64,000 nt of DNA from Streptomyces sp. YPW6 (GTDB lineage Bacteria > Actinomycetota > Actinomycetes > Streptomycetales > Streptomycetaceae): assembly GCF_018866325.1 (NCBI RefSeq), contig NZ_CP076457.1:6917001-6981000 (forward strand), given 5' to 3'. The notes under the pieces were generated by a model. The model made no database searches and was not told the DNA's origin. It saw only the letters and a program-made list of their open reading frames with translations. The translations under genes were made by a program, and so were the position numbers. This document shows positions 24,299-32,184 of this stretch, piece by piece. Position 1 is the first letter of the stretch; each line of letters begins with the position of its first letter.

Positions 24299-25456
24299 TC
24301 AGCGGCGGGCCGTCACGGCTCCCTCGACGGCGAACAGCTCCTCTTCGACATGGTCCAGCGCCAGCCGCAGCGCCCCCGTCGCGACGGCGGCCTCGCCGAG
24401 CAGCGACAGCGTCACCCGGGGCGGGCGCAGGCAGTAGCGGGCCAGCTCCTTGCGGAGAGGCTCCAGCACCCCGTCCAGCCCGGCGGCCCAGCCGCCGACC
24501 ACGACCAGCTCCGGGTCGAGCGCCAGCACCAGTGCCGCCACATCGTGCACCAGCCGCTGGAGGAACCGCTCGACCGCCGCCTGGGCCCCCGCGTCGCCCT
24601 CCTTGGCCTTGGCGAACACCGCGGCCACCGCCTGCTCGTCCAGCGGGTCCAGCGGGGTGTCCGTCGTCGAGAGCAGGTGCTCCGGCGTCAGCTCCCTGCC
24701 CAGCAGGTGCAGTGCGCCGATCTCCCCGGCGGCCCCGCCGAACCCCCGGTGCAGCCGCCCGCCGATCAGGGACCCCGCGCCGGGGCTCAGCCCCGCCAGC
24801 ACGAAGACCACGTCGTCGGACTCGGTGGCCGCACCCTTCCAGTGCTCCGCCACCGCGGCGGCGTTGGCGTCATTCTCGACGAGTACGGGGCAGCGGAACG
24901 AACGGCGCAGCCGTTCCCCGAGCGGGAGGCCGGTCCAGTCCGGCAACGCCGTGCCCAGCCGCACGGTGCCGTCGGCCTCCACGATCCCCGGGCTGCCGAC
25001 GCCGACCGCGCGCAGACTGTTCCGGGCCACTCCGGTGCGGCGCAGCACCTCCGCGATGACGGTCCGGACCTGGTCGAGCCGGTCGTCCGCGCCCGCGGAC
25101 TCCGAGACCGCGCGGGACCCGGCCCCGATGATCCGTCCGTCCAGCCCCGAGATGAGCGCCGAGACCCTGTGCGGGCCGATCTCTATCCCCAGAAGGTGCC
25201 CCGCCTCGGCCCGGAAGCGGAACCTCCGGGCAGGGCGCCCCTGGCGTCGCGTCTCGCTCTCGTCGGGTACGGCCTCGACCACGAGACCCGCTTCGAAGAG
25301 CCCCTCGACGACCCCTTCGACCGTCGGCCGGGACAGCCCCGTGATCCGTGTCAGGTCCGTCAGCGTGAGCGCGCCGGCCCCCCTCAGGGCGTGCAGCACC
25401 ACCGCGGAATTGATCCGCCGCAGCAGCGACGGGTCCCCACCGGTCAGCCGGCCCAC
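24299..25456 (-). CDS. ROK-family transcriptional regulator without the zinc motif
   Basis: A 385-residue NagC/Mlc-type protein: winged helix in residues 10-70 (VVLHALRGAGALTLTDLTRITGLSRPTVEGVVEGL) and a ROK sugar-kinase fold after residue 90 with VENDANAAAVAEHWKG. The usual ROK zinc signature (CxCGxxGCxE) is missing: after GEIGALHLLG the sequence goes to ELTPEHLLSTTD with no cysteines. This suggests the protein is a regulator that has lost zinc-dependent folding or kinase function. The GTG start is preceded by GGGAGGACATACC; longer ATG starts read into the Mug gene. It is probably a repressor of sugar genes; the target is unknown. Confidence 0.85.
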   Translation of the reverse strand: MGRLTGGDPSLLRRINSAVVLHALRGAGALTLTDLTRITGLSRPTVEGVVEGLFEAGLVVEAVPDESETRRQGRPARRFRFRAEAGHLLGIEIGPHRVSALISGLDGRIIGAGSRAVSESAGADDRLDQVRTVIAEVLRRTGVARNSLRAVGVGSPGIVEADGTVRLGTALPDWTGLPLGERLRRSFRCPVLVENDANAAAVAEHWKGAATESDDVVFVLAGLSPGAGSLIGGRLHRGFGGAAGEIGALHLLGRELTPEHLLSTTDTPLDPLDEQAVAAVFAKAKEGDAGAQAAVERFLQRLVHDVAALVLALDPELVVVGGWAAGLDGVLEPLRKELARYCLRPPRVTLSLLGEAAVATGALRLALDHVEEELFAVEGAVTARR

Positions 25457-25586
25457 GGTATGTCCTCCCAGCTCGTGCGCATGTCTGCCGGATCGTACTC
25501 GCTGGCCGGGACCCCTGCGACCAGCGAGGAAAGCCGGTATCGAGCCGCAACCTGGGCCGCCCCGGAGCGGCGGATCCAGGCGTGCG

Positions 25587-26135
25587 TCACGAGCCCGGCC
25601 AGTCGGGCACGGCCTCCCGGAGCCGGCCGTACTCCTCGGCCATGGCCGGTACCGTCCAGTGGGCGTTGAGGCCGCTGGGGTTGGGGAGGGCCCACACACG
25701 GGCGCCGCCGATCGTGCGGTCCTGGGGGCCGATACGGGCCCGGGGCTCCCCGAAAGCCGTGCGATAGGCGGTGATGCCGACGACCGCGAGCCACTGCGGG
25801 GCGAGCCGCCGCACCTTGGCCGCCAGTGCGGCCCCGCCCTCGCGGAACTCCTCCGCCTCCAGCTCGTCCGCCCGGGCCGTGGCCCGCGCCACCACGTTGG
25901 TGATCCCGAGTCCGAGACCGAGCAGCTCGCCCTGCTCCGCCGGACGCAACTGCCGCGGGGTGAAACCGGAACGGTGCAGGACCGGCCAGAACCGGTTCCC
26001 CGGGTGGGCGAAGTGGTGGCCCGTCACCGCGGTCGTCAGGCTCGGGTTGATCCCGCAGAAGAGCACGCGCAGACCGCCCGCGGCCACATCGGGGACGATG
26101 CGGCCGCGGGCGGCGGCCAGCTCTTCGGGGGTCAT
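25587..26135 (-). CDS. mug: Mismatch-specific uracil/thymine DNA glycosylase
   Basis: A 182-residue Mug-type member of the uracil-DNA glycosylase superfamily. The active-site loop is FCGINPSLTT (about residues 27-36), matching the GINPG motif with asparagine as catalytic residue; HFAHPGNRFWPVL and the C-terminal ALPNPSGLNAHW, which inserts into the helix, are present. It removes uracil or thymine opposite guanine and ethenocytosine from DNA. The start ATG follows a purine-rich stretch. The gene lies between purB and the ROK gene, all on the minus strand, with 36 bases to purB, so it may be read from the purB transcript. Confidence 0.9.
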   Translation of the reverse strand: MTPEELAAARGRIVPDVAAGGLRVLFCGINPSLTTAVTGHHFAHPGNRFWPVLHRSGFTPRQLRPAEQGELLGLGLGITNVVARATARADELEAEEFREGGAALAAKVRRLAPQWLAVVGITAYRTAFGEPRARIGPQDRTIGGARVWALPNPSGLNAHWTVPAMAEEYGRLREAVPDWPGS

Positions 26136-26171
26136 ACGGCCTCGCGCGTCATACGGTGACGGCGGTCGCGG

Positions 26172-27614
26172 TCAGAGGATCGAGCCGGGGGTGTACCCCG
26201 CGGCCTCGGGGTGCTGCTTGGTGATCTCCTCGATCCGGGCGACCAGCGACGTCACCTGGTCACCGGCGGCGCCCGTGAACGAGAGCTTGTCGGCCATCAG
26301 CTCGTCCAGCTGCGCGCGGTCCAGCGGGATCCGCTCGTCCGCGGCGAGCTTGTCGAGCAGTTCGTTGCGCTCGGCGCCCTGCTCCCGCATCGCGAGGGCG
26401 GAGGCGACCGCGTTCTCCTTGATCGCCTCGTGGGCCAGCTCGCGGCCGACCCCGGCCCGTACCGCGCCCATCAGGACCTTGGTGGTGGCCAGGAACGGCA
26501 GGTAGCGGTCCAGCTCGCGCGCCACGACAGCGGGGAACGCGCCGAACTCGTCCAGCACCGTCAGGAAGGTCTCCAGGAGGCCGTCGAACGCGAAGAACGC
26601 GTCCGGGAGCGCCACCCGGCGGACCACGGAGCAGGACACGTCGCCCTCGTTCCACTGGTCGCCCGCCAGTTCGCCGGTCATCGAGGCGTAGCCGCGCAGG
26701 ATCACCATCAGCCCGTTGACCCGCTCGCAGGAGCGCGTGTTCATCTTGTGCGGCATCGCGGACGAGCCGACCTGGCCGGGCTTGAAGCCCTCGGTCACCA
26801 GCTCGTGGCCCGCCATCAGCCGGATGGTCTTCGCCACCGAGGAGGGCGCCGCGGCCAGCTGCACCAGGGCGGTGACCACGTCGTAGTCGAGCGACCGGGG
26901 GTAGACCTGGCCGACCGAGGTGAACGCCTCGGCGAAGCCGAGATGACCGGCGATGCGCTGCTCCAGCTCGGCGAGCTTGCCCGCGTCGCCGCCGAGCAGG
27001 TCCAGCATGTCCTGCGCCGTGCCGACCGGCCCCTTGATCCCGCGCAGCGGATAGCGGGAGAGCAGGTCCTCCAGGCGGCCGTGGGCGACGAGCAGCTCGT
27101 CGGCGGCGGTCGCGAAGCGCTTGCCCAGCGTCGTCGCCTGTGCGGCGACGTTGTGCGAGCGTCCGGCGATCACCAGCTCGCCGTACTCCGCCGCGAGCCT
27201 GCCGAGCCGGGCCAGCACCGCCACGGTGCGGTCGCGCATCAGCTCCAGCGAGAGCCGGATCTGCAGCTGCTCGACGTTCTCCGTCAGGTCCCGGGAGGTC
27301 ATGCCCTTGTGGACCTGCTCATGACCGGCGAGCGCGTTGAACTCCTCGATCCGGGCCTTCACGTCATGCCGGGTGACCTTCTCGCGCTCGGCGATGGAGG
27401 CCAGGTCCACCTGGTCCAGCACCCGCTCGTAGTCGCTCAGCGCCGCGTCGGGCACCTCGATCCCGAGGTCCTTCTGAGCACGCAGCACCGCCAGCCACAG
27501 CTGACGCTCCAGCTTCACCTTCTGCTCGGGGGACCAGAGGACGGCCAGCTCCGCGGAGGCGTAGCGGCCGGCCAGGACATTGGGGATGCGAGGCTTCGCA
27601 GACACGGCGTTCAC
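26172..27614 (-). CDS. purB: Adenylosuccinate lyase
   Basis: A 480-residue fumarase/aspartase-superfamily lyase. The signature loop GSSAMPHKMNTRSCERVNGL (near residue 290) and the conserved HEQVHKGMTSRDLTENVEQLQI and RSHNVAAQATTLGKRFA identify PurB. It splits adenylosuccinate to AMP and SAICAR to AICAR, both with release of fumarate, in purine synthesis. The start is GTG at 27614; TAGAAT ends eight bases upstream and there is no ribosome binding site, so the message is leaderless. The start codon lies in the perfect 12-base palindrome GTTCACGTGAAC. Confidence 0.95.
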   Translation of the reverse strand: MNAVSAKPRIPNVLAGRYASAELAVLWSPEQKVKLERQLWLAVLRAQKDLGIEVPDAALSDYERVLDQVDLASIAEREKVTRHDVKARIEEFNALAGHEQVHKGMTSRDLTENVEQLQIRLSLELMRDRTVAVLARLGRLAAEYGELVIAGRSHNVAAQATTLGKRFATAADELLVAHGRLEDLLSRYPLRGIKGPVGTAQDMLDLLGGDAGKLAELEQRIAGHLGFAEAFTSVGQVYPRSLDYDVVTALVQLAAAPSSVAKTIRLMAGHELVTEGFKPGQVGSSAMPHKMNTRSCERVNGLMVILRGYASMTGELAGDQWNEGDVSCSVVRRVALPDAFFAFDGLLETFLTVLDEFGAFPAVVARELDRYLPFLATTKVLMGAVRAGVGRELAHEAIKENAVASALAMREQGAERNELLDKLAADERIPLDRAQLDELMADKLSFTGAAGDQVTSLVARIEEITKQHPEAAGYTPGSIL

Positions 27615-27628
27615 GTGAACGGATTCTA
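27609..27628 (-). promoter_or_regulatory. Leaderless purB promoter with palindrome on the start codon
   Basis: On the minus strand the -10 box TAGAAT (27623-27628) is followed by eight bases and the GTG start. The start codon is centred in the palindrome GTTCACGTGAAC (27609-27620), a possible operator. Confidence 0.45.
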
Positions 27629-27690
27629 CTGGCGGTTCGTGCAGGCCGACGCCGCGCCCCTGTTCGTGGCTTGCTACGAAGGAGGGCCGG

Positions 27691-28539
27691 CTACGAAGGA
27701 GCGGGGGATGCGGCGCGGCGCCATTCCGTCACCGGGCCGGGGTTCCGGGCGTCGGCGGGCGTGATCCAGAACGCCCGGCCCGTCGCGGCGTCGAACTGGG
27801 CGCCCGAGCGTCCGTCACCGGAGGAGCGGCCGGTGAGCCGTCGTCCGATCCAGGGTGCCAGGTGCTGCCGGGCGAAGCGGATGTCCTCCGTCCGCCGGGC
27901 CGCCCAGCGCGGCGGTGCGGTCGCGGGCATCCGCGCGCGCCAGTCCAGCTCGGCCGGCAGCCCCAGCGTCTGCCAGACGGCCTCGGCGACGCGCCGGTGG
28001 CCCTCGGCCGTGAGGTGGAGCCGGTCGACGTCCCACATCCGGGGGTCGGCGATCGAGGGCGCGGAGTAGAGGTCCACAACCACGGCGCCGTGCTGCCCGG
28101 CCAGGTCGTCGATCAGGGCGAAGAGCGCCTCGATCCGCGGGCGGAACCGGTCGAACACCGGCCCGCTGCGTCCGGGGCTGCGCATCAGCACCAGCTGCTT
28201 GCAGGAGGGCGCGAGACGCTCCACGGCCTCTTCGAGCCGGCCCCGGACCATCCCCATGTCGCACTTCGGGCGCAACGTGTCGTTGAGCCCGCCCACGAGC
28301 GTGACCACGTCGGCCTGGAGTGCGGCGGCCGCCGCCACCTGCTCGTCGACGATCTGGCCGATGAGCTTCCCGCGCACGGCGAGGTTGGCGTACCGGAAGC
28401 CGGGGGACCGGACCGCGAGCCGGGCGGCGAGGACGTCGGCCCAGCCCCGGTACGTACCGTCGGCGAGCAGGTCCGACATGCCCTCGGTGAACGAGTCGCC
28501 GACCGCGACGAGACTGGTGTAGGAGGCATTCAGTTCCAT
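27691..28539 (-). CDS. SGNH/GDSL hydrolase
   Basis: A 282-residue SGNH hydrolase without signal peptide. Block I is VAVGDSFTEGMSD (nucleophile Ser16), the glycine block is near ANLAVRGK, block III GGLNDT carries the asparagine, and block V DRLHLTAEGH gives the Asp-His pair. It should be a cytoplasmic esterase or lipase of unknown substrate. The last 60 residues after the SGNH core are basic and specific to the group. Upstream is a perfect 8-2-8 dyad (28550-28567). Neighbours are not obviously related. Confidence 0.85.
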   Translation of the reverse strand: MELNASYTSLVAVGDSFTEGMSDLLADGTYRGWADVLAARLAVRSPGFRYANLAVRGKLIGQIVDEQVAAAAALQADVVTLVGGLNDTLRPKCDMGMVRGRLEEAVERLAPSCKQLVLMRSPGRSGPVFDRFRPRIEALFALIDDLAGQHGAVVVDLYSAPSIADPRMWDVDRLHLTAEGHRRVAEAVWQTLGLPAELDWRARMPATAPPRWAARRTEDIRFARQHLAPWIGRRLTGRSSGDGRSGAQFDAATGRAFWITPADARNPGPVTEWRRAASPAPS

Positions 28540-28549
28540 GGCCCGATGA

Positions 28550-28567
28550 GCGTACCGGTCGGTACGC
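28550..28567. promoter_or_regulatory. Perfect 8-2-8 palindrome upstream of the SGNH hydrolase
   Basis: GCGTACCG-gt-CGGTACGC lies between the SGNH start codon and the 3' end of the CBS-domain gene. Its size and place fit a repressor operator for the hydrolase gene; it is short for a terminator. Confidence 0.4.
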
Positions 28568-28590
28568 CGGTGGGCCAGCCGGCCGGCGGG

Positions 28591-29610
28591 TCAGCGGGAC
28601 CCCGGCCGTCCGACGAGTTCGCGCAGCACGTCCTCCATCGTCACCATGCCCGCCAGCCGCCCGTCCTCGTCGAGGACCGCCGCCAGATGGGTGCGGCTGC
28701 GGCGCAGCGCGGTCAGCACGTCGTCCAGCGGGGTCGCCGCCCGCACCCGGGCGATCGGCCGCAGCGCCGACACCGGGAAGGGAACGTCGCGGGGCATGGC
28801 GTCCAGGGCGTCCTTCACATGGAGGTACCCGAGGATGCGCTGCTCGCTGTCCATCACCGGGAAGCGGGAGAACCCGGATTCGGACGAGAGCCGCTCCAAC
28901 TCCTCCGGAGTCGTGCCGACCCTGGCGTACAGCACCCGGTCGACCGGCATCACCACGTCCCGCACCGGCCGCCGCCCCAGCTCCAGAGCGTGGTGGAGGC
29001 GCTGCGCGGAACGGTCGTCGACCAGCCCGGCGTCCCCGGCGTCCTGCACCATCCGGGCCAGCTCGTCGTCCGAGAACGTCGCGGAGACCTCGTCCTTCGC
29101 CTCCACCCGCAACAGCGTGAGCAGGGCGTTGGCGAACGCGTTCACCGCGAAGATCACCGGTCGCAGGGCCCGCGCCATCGCGACCAGCGGCGGGCCCAGG
29201 AGCAGTGCGCTGCGGGCCGGTTCGGCCAGGGCGATGTTCTTCGGGACCATCTCGCCCAGCAGCATGTGCAGGTACGTCGCCACGCTCAGGGCGATGACGA
29301 ACGACAGCGGGTGCACCAGACCGTGCGGCACCCCGACCGCGTCGAAGACCGGCTCCAGCAGATGCGCGATGGCCGGTTCGGCGACGATGCCGAGCACCAG
29401 GGTGCAGAGGGTGATGCCGAGCTGGGCCGCGGCGAGCAGTGCGGAGACGTGCTCCAGGCCCCAGATGACACTGCGGGCCCGCCGGTTGCCGGCCTCGGCC
29501 TCCGGCTCGATCTGGCTGCGGCGCACCGAGATCAGCGCGAACTCGGCACCGACGAAGAAGGCGTTGGCCACGAGGGTCAGCAGGCCGATGAAGAGCTGGA
29601 GAACGATCAC
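28591..29610 (-). CDS. CNNM/CorC-type CBS-domain membrane protein
   Basis: A 339-residue protein with an N-terminal DUF21/CNNM transmembrane domain (FIGLLTLVANAFFVGAEFALISVRRSQIE, LGITLCTLVLGIVAEPAIAHLL, LSFVIALSVATYLHMLLGEMVPKNIAL) and two CBS domains (about 195-315, ending GMVTMEDVLRELVG). Unlike its upstream neighbour it lacks the C-terminal CorC_HlyC domain. Related proteins move or sense Mg2+/Co2+. The GTG start overlaps the stop of the upstream paralogue by four bases (GTGA) with GGAGGAGC in front, so they form an operon and may act as a heteromer. A longer ORF start would read antisense into the paralogue. Confidence 0.9.
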   Translation of the reverse strand: MIVLQLFIGLLTLVANAFFVGAEFALISVRRSQIEPEAEAGNRRARSVIWGLEHVSALLAAAQLGITLCTLVLGIVAEPAIAHLLEPVFDAVGVPHGLVHPLSFVIALSVATYLHMLLGEMVPKNIALAEPARSALLLGPPLVAMARALRPVIFAVNAFANALLTLLRVEAKDEVSATFSDDELARMVQDAGDAGLVDDRSAQRLHHALELGRRPVRDVVMPVDRVLYARVGTTPEELERLSSESGFSRFPVMDSEQRILGYLHVKDALDAMPRDVPFPVSALRPIARVRAATPLDDVLTALRRSRTHLAAVLDEDGRLAGMVTMEDVLRELVGRPGSR

Positions 29611-30944
29611 CGCTGCTCCTCCGTCCGGTCCTCGGACCCCGGCAGCGGGGCGTGCAGCAGGGCTCGCGCGGCCCGGCGGCCCGACGCGTCCACCACGTCG
29701 ATCCGCCAGCCCGCCAGCTCGACGCTGTCGTCCACCGTCGGGATCCGTCCGAGCTCGGCGGCGATCAGCCCGGCCAGGGTCTCGTAGGGCCCCTCCGGCA
29801 CCCGCAGACCGATCCTGCGGAGCTGGTCGGTGCGCGCCGCACCGTCGGCCGACCACAGCGTGCGGCCGTCGGCGTCCTCGCCCGCTGCCGCCAGGTCGGG
29901 CGTCTCGTGCGGGTCGTGCTCGTCGCGGACCTCGCCGACGACCTCCTCCACGATGTCCTCCAGCGTCGCGACCCCCGCCGTACCGCCGTACTCGTCGATC
30001 ACCACCGCCATGGCGAGCTTGCCCGACAAGCGGTCCAGCAGGGTGTCCACGGTGAGCGTCTCCGGTACGAGCAGGGGTTCACGCAGCACTTCCGAGACCC
30101 GGGTACGGGCCCGCCGGTCGGCGGGGACCGCCAGGACGTCCTTGATGTGGGCCACGCCGACCACGGTGTCCAGGCTGCCCCGGTAGACGGGGAAGCGGGA
30201 CAGACCGGTCGCCCGCGTGGCATTGGCGACGTCCTCCGCCGTCGCGTGCAGCTCCAGCGCGGTCACCTGGACCCGCGGGGTCATCACGTTCTCCGCCGTC
30301 AGCTCCGAGAGGTTCAGGGTGCGGACGAACAGCTCGGCGGTGTCCGCCTCCAGCGCACCCTCCTTCGCGGAGTGCCGGGCCAGTGCCACCAGCTCCTGCG
30401 GGCTGCGGGCGGAGGCCAGCTCCTCGGTCGGCTCCAGACCGAAGCGGCGCACGATCCGGTTGGCGGTGTTGTTCAGATGGCTGATGAAGGGCCGGAACAC
30501 CGCGGTGAAGCCCCGTTGCGGGGTCGCCACCGCCTTCGCCACGGCCAGCGGGGAGGAGATCGCCCAGTTCTTCGGGACCAGCTCCCCGACCACCATCAGA
30601 ACCACCGTGGACAGCGCCGTACCGATGACCAGGGCCAGGGTGGACGCGGCGGCCGGATGAAGCCCCGCCGCCTCGACGGGGCCACGGATCAGCTTGGCGA
30701 TGGACGGCTCGGAGAGCATGCCGATCACCAGGTTGGTGACGGTGATGCCGAGCTGTGCCCCCGAGAGCTGGAACGTGAGACTCCGGACGGCTTTGAGCGC
30801 GCTCGCGGCACCGCGCTCACCCTGCTCGGCAGCCCGTTCGAGTTCGCTGCGCTCCACCGTGGTCAGGGAGAACTCCGCGGCGACGAACGCACCGCAGGCG
30901 ACGCAGAGCAGCAGGGCGACGAGCAGCAGAAGCACTTCGGTCAT
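29607..30944 (-). CDS. CNNM/CorC-type protein with CBS pair and CorC_HlyC domain
   Basis: A 445-residue paralogue of the downstream gene. Residues 1-180 are the DUF21 membrane domain (LVALLLCVACGAFVAAEFSLTTVERSELE, VVGELVPKNWAISSPL), residues 205-330 a CBS pair (NVMTPRVQV to EYGGTAGVATLEDIVEEVVGEVRDEHD) and residues 350-435 the CorC_HlyC transporter-associated domain. Members are Mg2+ exporters or their regulators in the cytoplasmic membrane. ATG with GGAGGTGAACC upstream gives a clear start. It heads a two-gene operon in which the second member has lost the CorC domain. Confidence 0.9.
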   Translation of the reverse strand: MTEVLLLLVALLLCVACGAFVAAEFSLTTVERSELERAAEQGERGAASALKAVRSLTFQLSGAQLGITVTNLVIGMLSEPSIAKLIRGPVEAAGLHPAAASTLALVIGTALSTVVLMVVGELVPKNWAISSPLAVAKAVATPQRGFTAVFRPFISHLNNTANRIVRRFGLEPTEELASARSPQELVALARHSAKEGALEADTAELFVRTLNLSELTAENVMTPRVQVTALELHATAEDVANATRATGLSRFPVYRGSLDTVVGVAHIKDVLAVPADRRARTRVSEVLREPLLVPETLTVDTLLDRLSGKLAMAVVIDEYGGTAGVATLEDIVEEVVGEVRDEHDPHETPDLAAAGEDADGRTLWSADGAARTDQLRRIGLRVPEGPYETLAGLIAAELGRIPTVDDSVELAGWRIDVVDASGRRAARALLHAPLPGSEDRTEEQR

Positions 30945-31049
30945 CGGTTCACCTCCGTCCCATGATCGGGCAGGGGCGGGGGGACCGCGCGGTGTCGGTG
31001 GAGCATGGTCATCGTAGGCATCTGCCCAGTGGGGGCCCCTCCTACCGCG

Positions 31050-31490
31050 TCAGTCCGTCAGATGCCGAACCCAGCGGCTCCACTGCGGCTCGGGCCCGTA
31101 TCCCGCCGCGCGCCAGGCGTGGTGGGCGGAGGTGTTGCGGTCGAGGACCATGGCGTCGGCGCGCCGCCCGCCCAGGGCCGTGAAGCGCTCTTCCGCCGCA
31201 GCGAGCAGGGTGCTCCCGACGCCCCGGCGCCGCTGGTCCGGGTGGACCGCGAGGCGGTAGAGATGGCAGCGCCAGCCGTCGAAGCCCGCGATGACGGTGC
31301 CGACCAGCGCCCCTCCCCGCTCGGCCAGGATCAATGCGTCGGGGTCCCGTTCCACCAGGCGGGCTACCCCGTCCCCGTCGTCGCTGATGCTGGTGCCCTC
31401 GGCGGCCACCTTCCAGAAAGCCAGGACCGCGTCCAGATCGGCCGGGGTCGCGGACCGTGTCGACAGTGAGGGATCGTCCATGGCGGCCAT
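31050..31490 (-). CDS. GNAT-family N-acetyltransferase
   Basis: A 146-residue single GNAT domain. The acetyl-CoA loop is VHPDQRRRGVGSTLLAAAEERF (about residues 85-106), preceded by the beta strand GTVIAGFDGWRCHLYRLAV and followed by ADAMVLDRNTSAHHAWRAAGY. The acetyl acceptor is unknown. A second ATG three codons downstream (MDDPSLS) is an equally good start. It is divergent from the toxin-antitoxin genes, with about 70 bases before their operator, and could share promoter control. Confidence 0.85.
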   Translation of the reverse strand: MAAMDDPSLSTRSATPADLDAVLAFWKVAAEGTSISDDGDGVARLVERDPDALILAERGGALVGTVIAGFDGWRCHLYRLAVHPDQRRRGVGSTLLAAAEERFTALGGRRADAMVLDRNTSAHHAWRAAGYGPEPQWSRWVRHLTD

Positions 31491-31557
31491 CCCACCATCC
31501 GCCGCACCGGGGCGTCGACCGTGTTCCGCAGGGCGGTCGCCCGCTCCCCTTGCCGGT

Positions 31558-31579
31558 GCTAGCGCGACCGCGCTAGCGT
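31558..31579 (+). promoter_or_regulatory. Promoter and operator of the toxin-antitoxin pair
   Basis: A perfect 9-2-9 dyad (GCTAGCGCG-ac-CGCGCTAGC, 31558-31577) overlaps the -10 box TAGCGT (31574-31579), which ends six bases before the GTG start. A repressor bound here would block the promoter directly, the usual layout for autoregulation by a ribbon-helix-helix antitoxin. Confidence 0.7.
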
Positions 31580-31585
31580 GGACGG

Positions 31586-31813
31586 GTGCCCAAGACCCAG
31601 CTGAACGTCCGAGTGGACGAGGCCACCGCCGAGGCCGCGCGGCAGCGCGCGCTGCAGAGGGGGGTGAGCGTGAACCGCTACATAGAGGAGCTCGTCCAGC
31701 AGGACGCGGGCGAGGTGGGACACACCTTCGTCGAGGCCGCGGCGGACTTCATGAAGCAGTACGAGTCGGTGTTCGCCGAGGAGTTCGGCCCGGAGCGCGA
31801 AGGCACCCGTTGA
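31586..31813 (+). CDS. Ribbon-helix-helix antitoxin-like protein
   Basis: A 75-residue protein. Residues 3-42 (TQLNVRVDEATAEAARQRALQRGVSVNRYIEELVQQD) have the beta strand plus two-helix pattern of Arc/CopG ribbon-helix-helix DNA-binding proteins; the acidic remainder should bind the toxin. It is leaderless from the TAGCGT box and the TGA stop overlaps the TTG start of the Fic-like gene (TTGA), so the two are translated together. Antitoxin and autorepressor roles follow from order, overlap and the dyad at the promoter. Confidence 0.8.
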   Translation: MPKTQLNVRVDEATAEAARQRALQRGVSVNRYIEELVQQDAGEVGHTFVEAAADFMKQYESVFAEEFGPEREGTR

Positions 31814-32181
31814 ACCTGCGGATCGACCTCGCCTGGCTGCTGATGGTCGCCGAGCACAAGACGCCCGGAGACCCGCAGGTCGTCGACTGGGGCGCGTTGG
31901 TCGCCGCCGTCGCCCGCCATGACGCGGAGATCTTCGGCAGCACCGTCTACAGCGACCCGCACACCCGGGCTGCCGCCCTGTTGCAGTTGCTGCTGCACGT
32001 CCCCGCGCTCGAACACTCCAACGCGATGTTCGCCTCGGCCGTCGCCTACGGCTACCTCGTCGCCTCCGGGCTCAAGGTCATCACCTCGCCCGAGCAGGTC
32101 CGTGACCTGGCGCTGCTGGTGAAGCAGGGCAAGGCCGACGTACGGGCCATCGCCGACGAACTGCGCCAGTGGAGTGTGTGA
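31810..32181 (+). CDS. Fic/Doc-family toxin-like protein with degenerate motif
   Basis: A 123-residue protein of Doc size, starting with TTG inside the antitoxin stop. The helical core LDLAWLLMVAEHKTPGDPQV...HDAEIFGSTVYSDPHTRAAALLQLLL recalls Fic/Doc proteins, but the active-site motif HPFxDGNKR is replaced by HVPALEHSNAMFA, leaving a histidine and an asparagine but no lysine or arginine for ATP phosphates. Doc phosphorylates EF-Tu and Fic proteins AMPylate targets; with this motif the chemistry is doubtful. It lies three bases from the convergent methyltransferase stop. Similar pairs are, to my memory, widespread in Streptomyces, which argues for a conserved rather than a mobile role. Confidence 0.7.
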   Translation: MNLRIDLAWLLMVAEHKTPGDPQVVDWGALVAAVARHDAEIFGSTVYSDPHTRAAALLQLLLHVPALEHSNAMFASAVAYGYLVASGLKVITSPEQVRDLALLVKQGKADVRAIADELRQWSV

Positions 32182-32184
32182 GGC

